A DNA stretch of 6,244 nt, from contig CAJXAG010000054.1 in assembly GCA_913050645.1 (NCBI GenBank), positions 1-6,244 of the forward strand, in the 5' to 3' direction. This document shows, piece by piece, positions 1 to 5,673 of the stretch. Source of the DNA: an uncultured bacterium (lineage in GTDB: Bacteria > Patescibacteriota > Minisyncoccia > Phycocordibacterales > UBA918). The position numbers and the translations under genes are program-made. The notes under the pieces were generated by a model that was not told where the DNA came from, did not search any database, and was given only the letters and a program-made list of their open reading frames with translations. The number at the start of each line of letters is the position of its first letter. Within the stretch, counting starts at the first letter, position 1.

Positions 1-504
1 TCTCCATATGACATGGATGAGATCAAAGTCGTCTTTAGAAACTCGGGCAGTGGCTTCAAGGAGACACTCATAAACACGTCAATTGGGGCTTCAGTACAGG
101 TTGAACAAGCAGCAGGCAGCTTTCTCTTGCCACAAATACTGACCCGACCGCAGATGTTTGTCGCCGGTGGTGTTGGTATTGCACCGTTTATGAGTTACTT
201 GCATCAGAAGATAGAGGATACCTGGGAGTACCCCATTACATTGCTCTATGGTAATCAAAATCCAGAGAGTGCCGCGTATCTGGAAGAGTTAAAACAGATG
301 AGCAAACAGCACCGACAGTTCTCGCTCGACACTATTTACAAACGCCCAACTCCTGGACTGTTTGCAAAGCTGGCGGAAAAGTATATAGACGCAGTATGGT
401 GGGTGGTCGGGCCGCCGGGCATGGTAGCGGTCACGGTCAATGGTCTGCAGCTTGGCGGCGTTGCCACAGACAAAATTATGACTGAATCGTTTGATGGATA
501 CTAA
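1..504 (+). CDS. FNR-type FAD/NAD(P)-binding oxidoreductase, C-terminal part (5' end outside window)
   Basis: This is the C-terminal part of a flavin oxidoreductase of the ferredoxin-NADP+ reductase superfamily, which moves electrons between NAD(P)H and a partner through FAD. The frame is open to base 1, and the first residues (SPYD) align with the 'IASSP' stretch after the FAD-binding RxYS motif in the gene 4 FNR domain. The ATG at base 13 is therefore probably an internal methionine and the gene starts upstream. Counting from that methionine, the end of the FAD barrel (GSGF, residues 12-15) is followed by the nucleotide-binding AGGVGIAPF (51-59) and GPPGM (133-137). The protein ends in FDGY, a typical FNR-family tail. 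It aligns along its length with residues ~323-502 of the gene 4 protein, so the two are paralogous domains. Whether the missing N-terminus is another membrane domain or only the FAD barrel cannot be seen. There are no Fe-S cysteine motifs in the visible part. The family call is firm; the electron partner is unknown. Confidence 0.9.
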   Translation, partial: SPYDMDEIKVVFRNSGSGFKETLINTSIGASVQVEQAAGSFLLPQILTRPQMFVAGGVGIAPFMSYLHQKIEDTWEYPITLLYGNQNPESAAYLEELKQMSKQHRQFSLDTIYKRPTPGLFAKLAEKYIDAVWWVVGPPGMVAVTVNGLQLGGVATDKIMTESFDGY

Positions 505-537
505 ATATTAGCAAATAGCAAATAAAAGTTTTACTGT

Positions 538-1188
538 ATGGATCAAATAATTTCTCATAGTAATGTCTGGGTACTTTCAGCAATCATGGTAGTGTTGGTA
601 TCTTGGATTTTTTACCGGTACTTTTCACCGAGCTCATGGCAAGAATGGACTGGCGCAGGAGTGGTACAAGCGTTTATCATTGCCCTCTACGCTGAAATGT
701 ACGGGTTTCCTCTCACCATATATTTGTTGGTGCGCTTTCTTGATGTTGACAAGACTAATTTGAGCGCCAATCTCTGGTCGTCGCTATTTGGAGTCGACGA
801 ATCAGCCATGGTTGTATTTATGATTATTGGTCTCACTTTCGTCATCATTGGCGTTAGTTTGTTTGCTCGCGGTTGGGGCCAACTGCATAGAGCCGCACGA
901 GAAAAAAGATTGGTTACAGACGGATTGTATGCCTATATTCGTCATCCACAATATACCGGTTTATTTCTAGCGCTGTTTGGAGAGGGGATTGTACACTGGC
1001 CAACCATTTTTTCGGTCGCTCTATTTCCAGTGATAGTGCTCGTATATGTCCTTTTAGCTCGAAGAGAAGAGGCTCTTGTACTAAGACGGTTTGGTGATGA
1101 GTATCTCTTATACCGAGAAAAAACACCCATGTTTATTCCTAAAATTAAAGATTGGCGTCGTATGTTGACAAGAGACAAGTTCAGCTAA
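538..1188 (+). CDS. ICMT/phospholipid-methyltransferase-like integral membrane methyltransferase
   Basis: This 216-residue membrane protein resembles the isoprenylcysteine carboxyl methyltransferase / phospholipid methyltransferase group, which uses S-adenosylmethionine inside the membrane. Hydrophobic segments lie at about 11-28, 42-66, 90-112 and 138-175 (the last probably a helical hairpin). The diagnostic C-terminal block is clear: LVTDGLYAYIRHPQYTG (125-141), the family's G-x-Y...RHP-x-Y-x-G cofactor-binding signature, then RREE (175-178), FGDEYLLY (185-192) and PMFIP (197-201). The length is normal for bacterial members. The physiological substrate of most bacterial homologues is unknown, and nothing here fixes it; a lipid, quinone-like or small hydrophobic molecule is possible. 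It starts 33 bases after gene 1 and ends 42 bases before gene 3. No Shine-Dalgarno sequence precedes the ATG. Its link to the redox genes rests only on position and strand. Confidence 0.9.
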   Translation: MDQIISHSNVWVLSAIMVVLVSWIFYRYFSPSSWQEWTGAGVVQAFIIALYAEMYGFPLTIYLLVRFLDVDKTNLSANLWSSLFGVDESAMVVFMIIGLTFVIIGVSLFARGWGQLHRAAREKRLVTDGLYAYIRHPQYTGLFLALFGEGIVHWPTIFSVALFPVIVLVYVLLARREEALVLRRFGDEYLLYREKTPMFIPKIKDWRRMLTRDKFS

Positions 1189-1230
1189 GACAAACAAATT
1201 GATTGTTATTCAAGCTATAAATAAACAAAT

Positions 1231-1839
1231 ATGGAAAAAGATATTGAAGAAAAAAAGCATACACTCACAAAAAAAGAGCGCCACGAGATTAAACGGGCCG
1301 AAAAACAATCAGCCCGGGAAAAAGAAATTAGAATGAAAAAAGTAAAGAGCTGGATTCCGTGGATTGTATTTAGTGGAGTCGTGGTTGGTCTAATCTATTG
1401 GGCCGTAGTAGCTGCTCAAAAGGCTGAAGAATCTAGGCCCGGCGAACCGGTCGCTATTATGAGCAAAGAGCATGTGAACGCCAGCCAAGCGGTTGGTCCG
1501 TACAACTCAAATCCGCCGACTTCCGGTCCTCACGCCGGCCCGGCTCCTTGGGGAGTTAACACCAAGGAAATTCCCGATGTAAATGCGATCCACAACCTTG
1601 AACATGGGGGCGTCTGGATTTCGTATAAAAATCTTGATGCTGAGTCAGTCTCTGCTTTGGAAGAAATTGCCCGCAAAAATAGTCGTAGCGTCATCCTTAG
1701 TCCCCGAGCGGCCAATGACGCCAACATTGCGGTAGCATCGTGGGGGCGACTGATGAAACTTGATGCGGTAGATGAAGAAAGAATCATCGAGTTTATCCGT
1801 AGAAACAAGAATAAATCACCTGAACCACTCGCTATCTAA
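1231..1839 (+). CDS. DUF3105 domain protein, single-pass membrane anchored
   Basis: This 202-residue protein has a highly charged, Lys/Glu/Arg-rich cytosolic head (1-40), one membrane span (about 42-61) and an extracytosolic DUF3105 domain (about 75-192). The positively charged residues before the span predict N-in/C-out topology. The domain is recognised by YNSNPPTSGPHAGPAPWGV (91-109) and the downstream HNLEHGGVWISY (121-132). Both blocks are characteristic of DUF3105, which has no settled function. Three conserved histidines (H101, H121, H125) could form a metal site; that is inference. The sequence has no cysteines, so a thiol redox or heme-c role is unlikely. The gene lies 11 bases upstream of the RnfD-FNR fusion, so co-expression with the electron-transfer genes is likely. 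The family call is confident; the role is unknown. Synonyms and homologues cannot be checked here. Confidence 0.9.
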   Translation: MEKDIEEKKHTLTKKERHEIKRAEKQSAREKEIRMKKVKSWIPWIVFSGVVVGLIYWAVVAAQKAEESRPGEPVAIMSKEHVNASQAVGPYNSNPPTSGPHAGPAPWGVNTKEIPDVNAIHNLEHGGVWISYKNLDAESVSALEEIARKNSRSVILSPRAANDANIAVASWGRLMKLDAVDEERIIEFIRRNKNKSPEPLAI

Positions 1840-1850
1840 GCACTGATTAT

Positions 1851-3359
1851 ATGAAATACGTAGAGCATATACTCGATCGTTTTACGATGTACCAGGTTTT
1901 GACCGCGGTGCTACTGACATACATGGCATGGGCATTACTGCTCAGTATATTTGGTATTTTGAGTTATGATCTGACCGCTCTCCTGCTCTCTGGGGTAGTG
2001 ATAGTGACAGCGGTTGTTCTGACGCACTACCTGATGACCAGACTTACTGCAGCACCGAGCAATATCTGGTCCAGTATTTTAACCGGACTTATCATTTTCT
2101 TGATCTTCACACCAACTGCCGATGTAGGAGGGTTAGCGATTTTGGCGACGGTTGCTGTAGTCAGCATTGTCAGTAAATACATAGTGAAATATCGAAACGT
2201 ACACCTTATCAATCCAGTGGCCTTAGCAGCAGTGTTGTCTGGAGTGTTTGGTCTGGCATATGCCTCTTGGTGGGTTGGTACAGCGTGGTTTGCACCACTC
2301 TTGATATTTGGTGGGTTACTCGTTGTACTAAAAATAAGACGACTGCCTATGGTGCTGGCAGGTGTACTGGCGTCGTTTCTTATGGTGTCTATCTATGCTG
2401 TAATCCGTGACTCTACTTCGATAACTGTACTTAGTAGCTTCTTTCTTACTTCACCACTCTGGTTCTTTATGACCATTATGGTCACCGAACCACTATCAAC
2501 ACCAGCAGGTGAACGAGCGCAAATTTTGTATGGTATTTTCATTGGTCTACTGTCACAAATACCGTTTTCGATTGGGCCGCTTTTTAATTCGCCTGAATTA
2601 GCACTGATGATTGCCAACCTCTTGGTGTGGCCGCTTTCTCTAAGAGGGCGACTTAAGCTGGTGTGTCTCAAGGTTACTGAAGTGGCTCACAATACCCTAG
2701 AGTATGTGTTTCGACCATCGTTTCCAGTGTCATTCCAAGCTGGACAATACCTAGAATGGGCTTTGCCGCATCAATCACCTGACGGTCGAGGAACGAGGCG
2801 TTATTTCACCATTGCCTCCAGCCCCACTAGACAAAACCTTCGCCTCGTCGTGCGAACTGAAGACAAAGGAAGTAGTTATAAAGAAAGACTGAAAGCGTTT
2901 GGTCGTGGCGACACTATTCAAGCAGCACAACTGGCTGGAGACTTTGTGTTACCAAAAGATGTTGCTGGTAAGAAGTTTGTATTCGTAGCTGGTGGAATTG
3001 GTATCACGCCATTCTTAAGTCAGCTTGAGTATTTGAAAGATACTAAACAAAAAACCGACATCGTGTTGTTCTACTGCAACCGAACAGCTGAGGATATTGC
3101 ATATGCAAAAAAGCTCAATGATTACGAGTCCATCAGGCTGAGAACAGTCCATGTGTTAGCTGAACCAACTGCTGATTGGCGTGGGGAGACAGGTTATCTC
3201 AGTCCGCACATGCTGAAACATTACACTCCTGACCTAACTGATCGACTGGTTTACCTGTCTGGTCCGCCAGGAATGGTTGGTTCGTATAAGAAATTATTTT
3301 CGGACTGTGGTGTACCAAGAGGTCACATTAAAACTGATTATTTCCCTGGATTAGCTTAA
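1851..3359 (+). CDS. RnfD/NqrB-like membrane domain fused to cytosolic FNR (NqrF-like reductase) domain
   Basis: This 502-residue fusion probably takes electrons from cytosolic NAD(P)H and passes them across the membrane. Residues ~14-263 form about ten hydrophobic segments resembling RnfD/NqrB; the best landmarks are INPVALA (120-126) and TEPLSTP (212-218), matching the family's 'FNPA' and 'TDPVSTP' positions. Residues ~268-502 form an FNR module: FQAGQYLEW (295-303), the FAD motif RYFT (317-320) with IASSP, GSSY (340-343), AGGIGITPF (380-388) for the nicotinamide nucleotide, GPPGM (471-475) and the tail DYFPGL. Two features of the relatives are missing. No [ST]GA[ST] covalent-FMN motif is found, and there is no 2Fe-2S ferredoxin domain as in NqrF. 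The membrane part has only H6, H59 and H118, so a heme-b ferric-reductase fold is unlikely. Positive residues near the N-terminus and an even number of spans put both ends in the cytosol. It lies 11 bases after gene 3 and 8 bases before gene 5, the probable electron acceptor. Confidence 0.85.
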   Translation: MKYVEHILDRFTMYQVLTAVLLTYMAWALLLSIFGILSYDLTALLLSGVVIVTAVVLTHYLMTRLTAAPSNIWSSILTGLIIFLIFTPTADVGGLAILATVAVVSIVSKYIVKYRNVHLINPVALAAVLSGVFGLAYASWWVGTAWFAPLLIFGGLLVVLKIRRLPMVLAGVLASFLMVSIYAVIRDSTSITVLSSFFLTSPLWFFMTIMVTEPLSTPAGERAQILYGIFIGLLSQIPFSIGPLFNSPELALMIANLLVWPLSLRGRLKLVCLKVTEVAHNTLEYVFRPSFPVSFQAGQYLEWALPHQSPDGRGTRRYFTIASSPTRQNLRLVVRTEDKGSSYKERLKAFGRGDTIQAAQLAGDFVLPKDVAGKKFVFVAGGIGITPFLSQLEYLKDTKQKTDIVLFYCNRTAEDIAYAKKLNDYESIRLRTVHVLAEPTADWRGETGYLSPHMLKHYTPDLTDRLVYLSGPPGMVGSYKKLFSDCGVPRGHIKTDYFPGLA

Positions 3360-3367
3360 AAATTATT

Positions 3368-4720
3368 ATGCCAATCTACATTATTACAATTGGAATATTT
3401 ATCCTTGTGAGTGCGTTTTCGTACTCTATCATAGCTTCAAGAGAGACCAGTGATTCGTTACTCGTTGATGCTGGCTCAATGGCCACCAAGGAGGTGATGG
3501 CGATGATGAATGACGATATGGGCCAGATGATGATGACTGACGGTACGTATCGAAGTGAGGTACGTTATGCCGTACCAAACGGCTACATTGAACCAATGGC
3601 TCTTGAAGTGACGTTGGCCGACGGAGTTATCACCGAGTCAAAGGTAGAGTTTGAAATTGCGAGTCCGGTTTCAAAAAGTTACGTACAATCATTTGAAAAC
3701 TATTACAAAGATCAGGTCATTGGACAATCAGTCACTGACGTTTCGTTGGCTCGAGTTGGTGGTGCGACTCTTACTAATGTAGCGTTTGATGCTGCGCTCG
3801 AAAAAATCAAAGTTGAAGCAACTGGGAACATGATGGGTATGATGAACCCAGAGACAGAAGACGAGGTGTTGCCGTTGCTGCTCCCTGGCACGCCAACAGA
3901 AGGCGGCATCGTGCTAGATCCAGTACCAACTACTTCGAGTTACTCTGACGCTGACCTTAAGGACGGAACATACAGCAGTACGGTGCGTTATGAGGTTCCG
4001 TTTGAGCACATCGGGCTGATGAATCTGGAGGTGACTGTAGCCGAGGGAGTCGTCACTGATTCAGTAGTAGAGTTTGAGGTGACCAACCCTGTCTCCGAGA
4101 GTTACGCACGTTCATTTGACAACTACTACAAAGATGAAGTCATTGGACAGTCATTGGCTGAAGTTTCACTAGCGCGAGTAGGTGGTGCTTCGCTTACTAA
4201 CGCAGCCTTTGGTGCTGCACTTGAGAAGATCAAAACTGAAGCCAGTGGCAACACGGTAGTCGCTACCGCAGACACGATACTTCCGCTACCAGTACCTGAG
4301 CTCGTGATACGAGGCATTCCGAACTTGGCTGAGATTGCAGCCACCTCTAAAAATAAGATTCACCTGGTAACCGGGCCACTTCCCGGCACAAAATCATCAA
4401 TTAACAATATGAGCCCATACGCTGATGGTACGTATGTCGTTGTGCAGTCATACTATGCATGGCCAAATATCTACGAACCAATGCAGACTGCAATCACACT
4501 TGAAAATGGGATAATAGTCGCAGCTGACCAAGCGTACTCCACTGTCGACTACTCTCACTCATATAATTATCAACGACACTTTGACTCCCTCTATAAGAAT
4601 GTGGTGATCGGTATGCCGCTTGATGACGCACCGATTGCGCGAGTTGGCCAAGCTACCGAAACTACCGACGGGTTTAACGACGCATTGATGGTAATTAAAG
4701 AAAAAGCAAAACAGCTGTAA
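3368..4720 (+). CDS. Membrane-anchored protein with three tandem FMN_bind-like domains
   Basis: This 450-residue protein is probably an extracytosolic multi-flavin electron carrier. It has one N-terminal span (about 4-22), a Met-rich linker (38-56), and three FMN_bind-like domains at about 58-151, 199-292 and 353-447. Each begins DGTY and ends with an attachment-like motif and a short helix: ARVGGAT (128-134), ARVGGAS (269-275), ARVGQAT (424-430). By analogy with NqrC/RnfG, ApbE would attach FMN through phosphate to the last Thr/Ser (T134, S275, T430). The usual aspartate is replaced by alanine, and an arginine is fixed next to it. Domains 1 and 2 share about 65 of 94 residues by hand count, pointing to a tandem duplication. 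The protein has no cysteine, so it is not a lipoprotein and has no c-type heme. No ATG, GTG or TTG occurs in frame between the upstream stop (3335-3337) and the ATG at 3368, so the start is secure. Unusually, no basic residue precedes the span. The gene sits between the RnfD-FNR gene and its paralogue. Confidence 0.85.
   Translation: MPIYIITIGIFILVSAFSYSIIASRETSDSLLVDAGSMATKEVMAMMNDDMGQMMMTDGTYRSEVRYAVPNGYIEPMALEVTLADGVITESKVEFEIASPVSKSYVQSFENYYKDQVIGQSVTDVSLARVGGATLTNVAFDAALEKIKVEATGNMMGMMNPETEDEVLPLLLPGTPTEGGIVLDPVPTTSSYSDADLKDGTYSSTVRYEVPFEHIGLMNLEVTVAEGVVTDSVVEFEVTNPVSESYARSFDNYYKDEVIGQSLAEVSLARVGGASLTNAAFGAALEKIKTEASGNTVVATADTILPLPVPELVIRGIPNLAEIAATSKNKIHLVTGPLPGTKSSINNMSPYADGTYVVVQSYYAWPNIYEPMQTAITLENGIIVAADQAYSTVDYSHSYNYQRHFDSLYKNVVIGMPLDDAPIARVGQATETTDGFNDALMVIKEKAKQL
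3539..3820 (+). repeat. FMN_bind-like domain repeat 1 of gene 5
   Basis: This stretch encodes residues 58-151. It opens with DGTY, contains EPM, PVS and VIGQS, and ends in LARVGGAT-LTN-AF followed by an amphipathic helix. The predicted FMN-bearing residue is T134 (codon 3767-3769). It is the closest of the five domains to the canonical SGAT motif because it keeps Gly-Ala-Thr. It is also clearly alike to repeat 2 at the DNA level, for example around the 'YYKD' and 'VIGQS' codons. Confidence 0.8.
3962..4243 (+). repeat. FMN_bind-like domain repeat 2 of gene 5
   Basis: This stretch encodes residues 199-292, the same length as repeat 1 and offset from it by 141 codons. About 65 of 94 residues are identical by hand count. 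The attachment motif is ARVGGAS, with S275 (codon 4190-4192) as the predicted FMN-bearing residue in place of Thr. High identity to repeat 1 compared with repeat 3 suggests that repeats 1 and 2 arose by the most recent duplication. Confidence 0.8.
4424..4708 (+). repeat. FMN_bind-like domain repeat 3 of gene 5 (divergent)
   Basis: This stretch encodes residues 353-447. It keeps the opening DGTY, EPM and VIGMP, but its middle is aromatic and Tyr/His-rich, unlike repeats 1 and 2. The motif is ARVGQAT: the core glycine of SGAT is replaced by Q428, with T430 (codon 4655-4657) as the possible FMN site. The overall pattern supports a shared fold; actual flavinylation is less certain than for repeats 1 and 2. 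Confidence 0.7.
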
Positions 4721-4740
4721 TAACACTGCCTCTAAAGCTT

Positions 4741-5673
4741 ATGAAAAGCATAACAATCAAAATTACATTCGTGGGCGCACTTATTCTCATTACAGCCTTT
4801 GGTTATTCGTGGTTCACCACTGTGGCTGGGCGCACGGACTACCGTGCGTCAGACGAGGAAGAGCCGACGGTGCAAGAAGGTATGCCGGGTATGACTGAGG
4901 CCGGTATGGGAATGATGGATTACCAAGATGGTACGTACATTACAACGGTCAACTATGAGATTCCTTATGGCTACGTGGAGCCAATGGAGGTAACGCTGCA
5001 GCTTGAAAACAACACGATTAAGGATGTCGCTGCTTCCTTTGCGATAGTTAACCCTGTATCAGAAGGTTATCAGCAGACTTTTTTAGGGTATGTATCACGT
5101 GAAGTGGTGGGTAAAAAAGTTGATGATGTTGCCCTTTCACGTATGACCGGGGCGTCACTTACCAACCGAGCCTTTGATGCAGCGCTCGAGCAAATCAAAG
5201 CAGACGCCACCGGCATGCCAATGATGAACAACGACGAAGTAGTACCGATGCAGCTGCCAGGTATGTCTGGAAGAGAAAATACCCAGGTGATACCATTTAC
5301 AATGCCATCATCACCATCGGTTGAGACCTCCGAATTCGTTATTAACTCGGTTACTGAAGAAGTGGTGTCAGACAGTGAAGTGTATGTCGTCGATCACTCG
5401 TACACCGTAAATCCATTTTTAACTGAACCAATGTGGACGACCGTAACAGTGACTGACAACGTTATAGCTGACGTTAGTGTGGCGTTTAATTCTCCTGATC
5501 AGATATCCATCATGCATCAACAGGTCTTTACTGACCAGTATCGTGATGAAATCGTCGGCCAGCCTATCGAAACCGCTTCGTTGTCTCGTGTCAGTTATAC
5601 TTCACTCACCACCGAAGCTTTTAATTACGCGCTTGACGCGGTAAGAGAAAAACGAGCCGGTACTGACGTATGA
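4741..5673 (+). CDS. Membrane-anchored protein with two FMN_bind-like domains, paralogue of gene 5
   Basis: This 310-residue protein is probably a second extracytosolic flavin carrier. K2 and K7 precede a membrane span (about 8-24), giving N-in/C-out topology with no cleavage-type lipobox and no cysteines. A Met-rich linker (M48, M51, M56, M58, M59) leads into a first FMN_bind-like domain (63-156) with motif SRMTGAS (133-139); TGAS fits the [ST]GA[ST] core, with S139 as the likely FMN site. A second linker containing MPMMNNDEVVP closely resembles the linker after domain 1 of gene 5. The second domain (about 211-305) has SRVSYTS (282-288); loss of Gly-Ala makes flavinylation doubtful. The span regions also match (SAFSYS in gene 5, TAFGYS here), so the duplication included the anchor. 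It starts 20 bases after gene 5, and its stop overlaps the apbE start, which suggests translational coupling of carrier and maturation enzyme. Confidence 0.85.
   Translation: MKSITIKITFVGALILITAFGYSWFTTVAGRTDYRASDEEEPTVQEGMPGMTEAGMGMMDYQDGTYITTVNYEIPYGYVEPMEVTLQLENNTIKDVAASFAIVNPVSEGYQQTFLGYVSREVVGKKVDDVALSRMTGASLTNRAFDAALEQIKADATGMPMMNNDEVVPMQLPGMSGRENTQVIPFTMPSSPSVETSEFVINSVTEEVVSDSEVYVVDHSYTVNPFLTEPMWTTVTVTDNVIADVSVAFNSPDQISIMHQQVFTDQYRDEIVGQPIETASLSRVSYTSLTTEAFNYALDAVREKRAGTDV
4927..5208 (+). repeat. FMN_bind-like domain 1 of gene 6
   Basis: This stretch encodes residues 63-156: DGTY, YGYVEPM, NPVSEGY, REVVGK and the motif SRMTGAS followed by LTNRAF. S139 (codon 5155-5157) is the predicted FMN attachment residue. 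TGAS is the only core among the five domains that fully fits the published-type [ST]GA[ST] pattern. It resembles repeats 1 and 2 of gene 5 more than its own neighbour domain. Confidence 0.8.
5371..5655 (+). repeat. FMN_bind-like domain 2 of gene 6 (degenerate motif)
   Basis: This stretch encodes about residues 211-305. The EPM, DEIVGQP and SLSR landmarks and the terminal helix are kept, while the opening DGTY is lost. The attachment region reads SRVSYTS with S288 at the modified position; Y286-T287 replace Gly-Ala. The domain may have lost covalent FMN and serve as a structural or docking module. Confidence 0.65.
5670..5673 (+). other. ATGA stop/start overlap coupling gene 6 and apbE
   Basis: The TGA stop of gene 6 (5671-5673) overlaps the ATG of apbE (5670-5672). 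No Shine-Dalgarno sequence stands before this ATG, so reinitiation by ribosomes finishing gene 6 is the likely route. That would tie apbE synthesis to its presumed substrate. Confidence 0.8.

Noticed and set aside
510..533. Tandem AGCAAAT repeat (510-523) and the palindrome TAAAAGTTTTA (523-533) before gene 2
   Set aside because: The repeat has only two 7-base copies, and the palindrome has a one-base centre that cannot form a hairpin or terminator.
914..1178. Two overlapping minus-strand open frames inside the methyltransferase gene
   Set aside because: They lie wholly inside a gene with a clear family match, resemble no known protein, and have no support of their own.
1165..1221. TTGACA (1165-1170) and TATAAA (1216-1221) as a promoter for gene 3
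   Set aside because: The boxes are 45 bases apart, far from the usual 16-18. TATAAA alone could give a near-leaderless message, but AT-rich DNA yields such matches often.
1530..1808. Minus-strand open frame inside the DUF3105 gene
   Set aside because: It is antisense to a conserved domain and its composition looks like a reverse-complement shadow.
1851..2640. Ferric-reductase or MsrQ-like heme membrane domain fused to FNR
   Set aside because: The membrane part has only three scattered histidines (6, 59, 118), without the paired ligands needed for heme b, and has RnfD/NqrB landmarks instead.
5664..5673. TGA recoded as glycine, as in Gracilibacteria/Absconditabacteria
   Set aside because: TGA ends gene 6 exactly at the apbE start, no TGA occurs inside any of the seven genes, and the other genes end in TAA.
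3368..5673. Lipoprotein or c-type cytochrome character of genes 5 and 6
   Set aside because: Neither protein has a single cysteine, so a lipobox and CXXCH heme sites are excluded.
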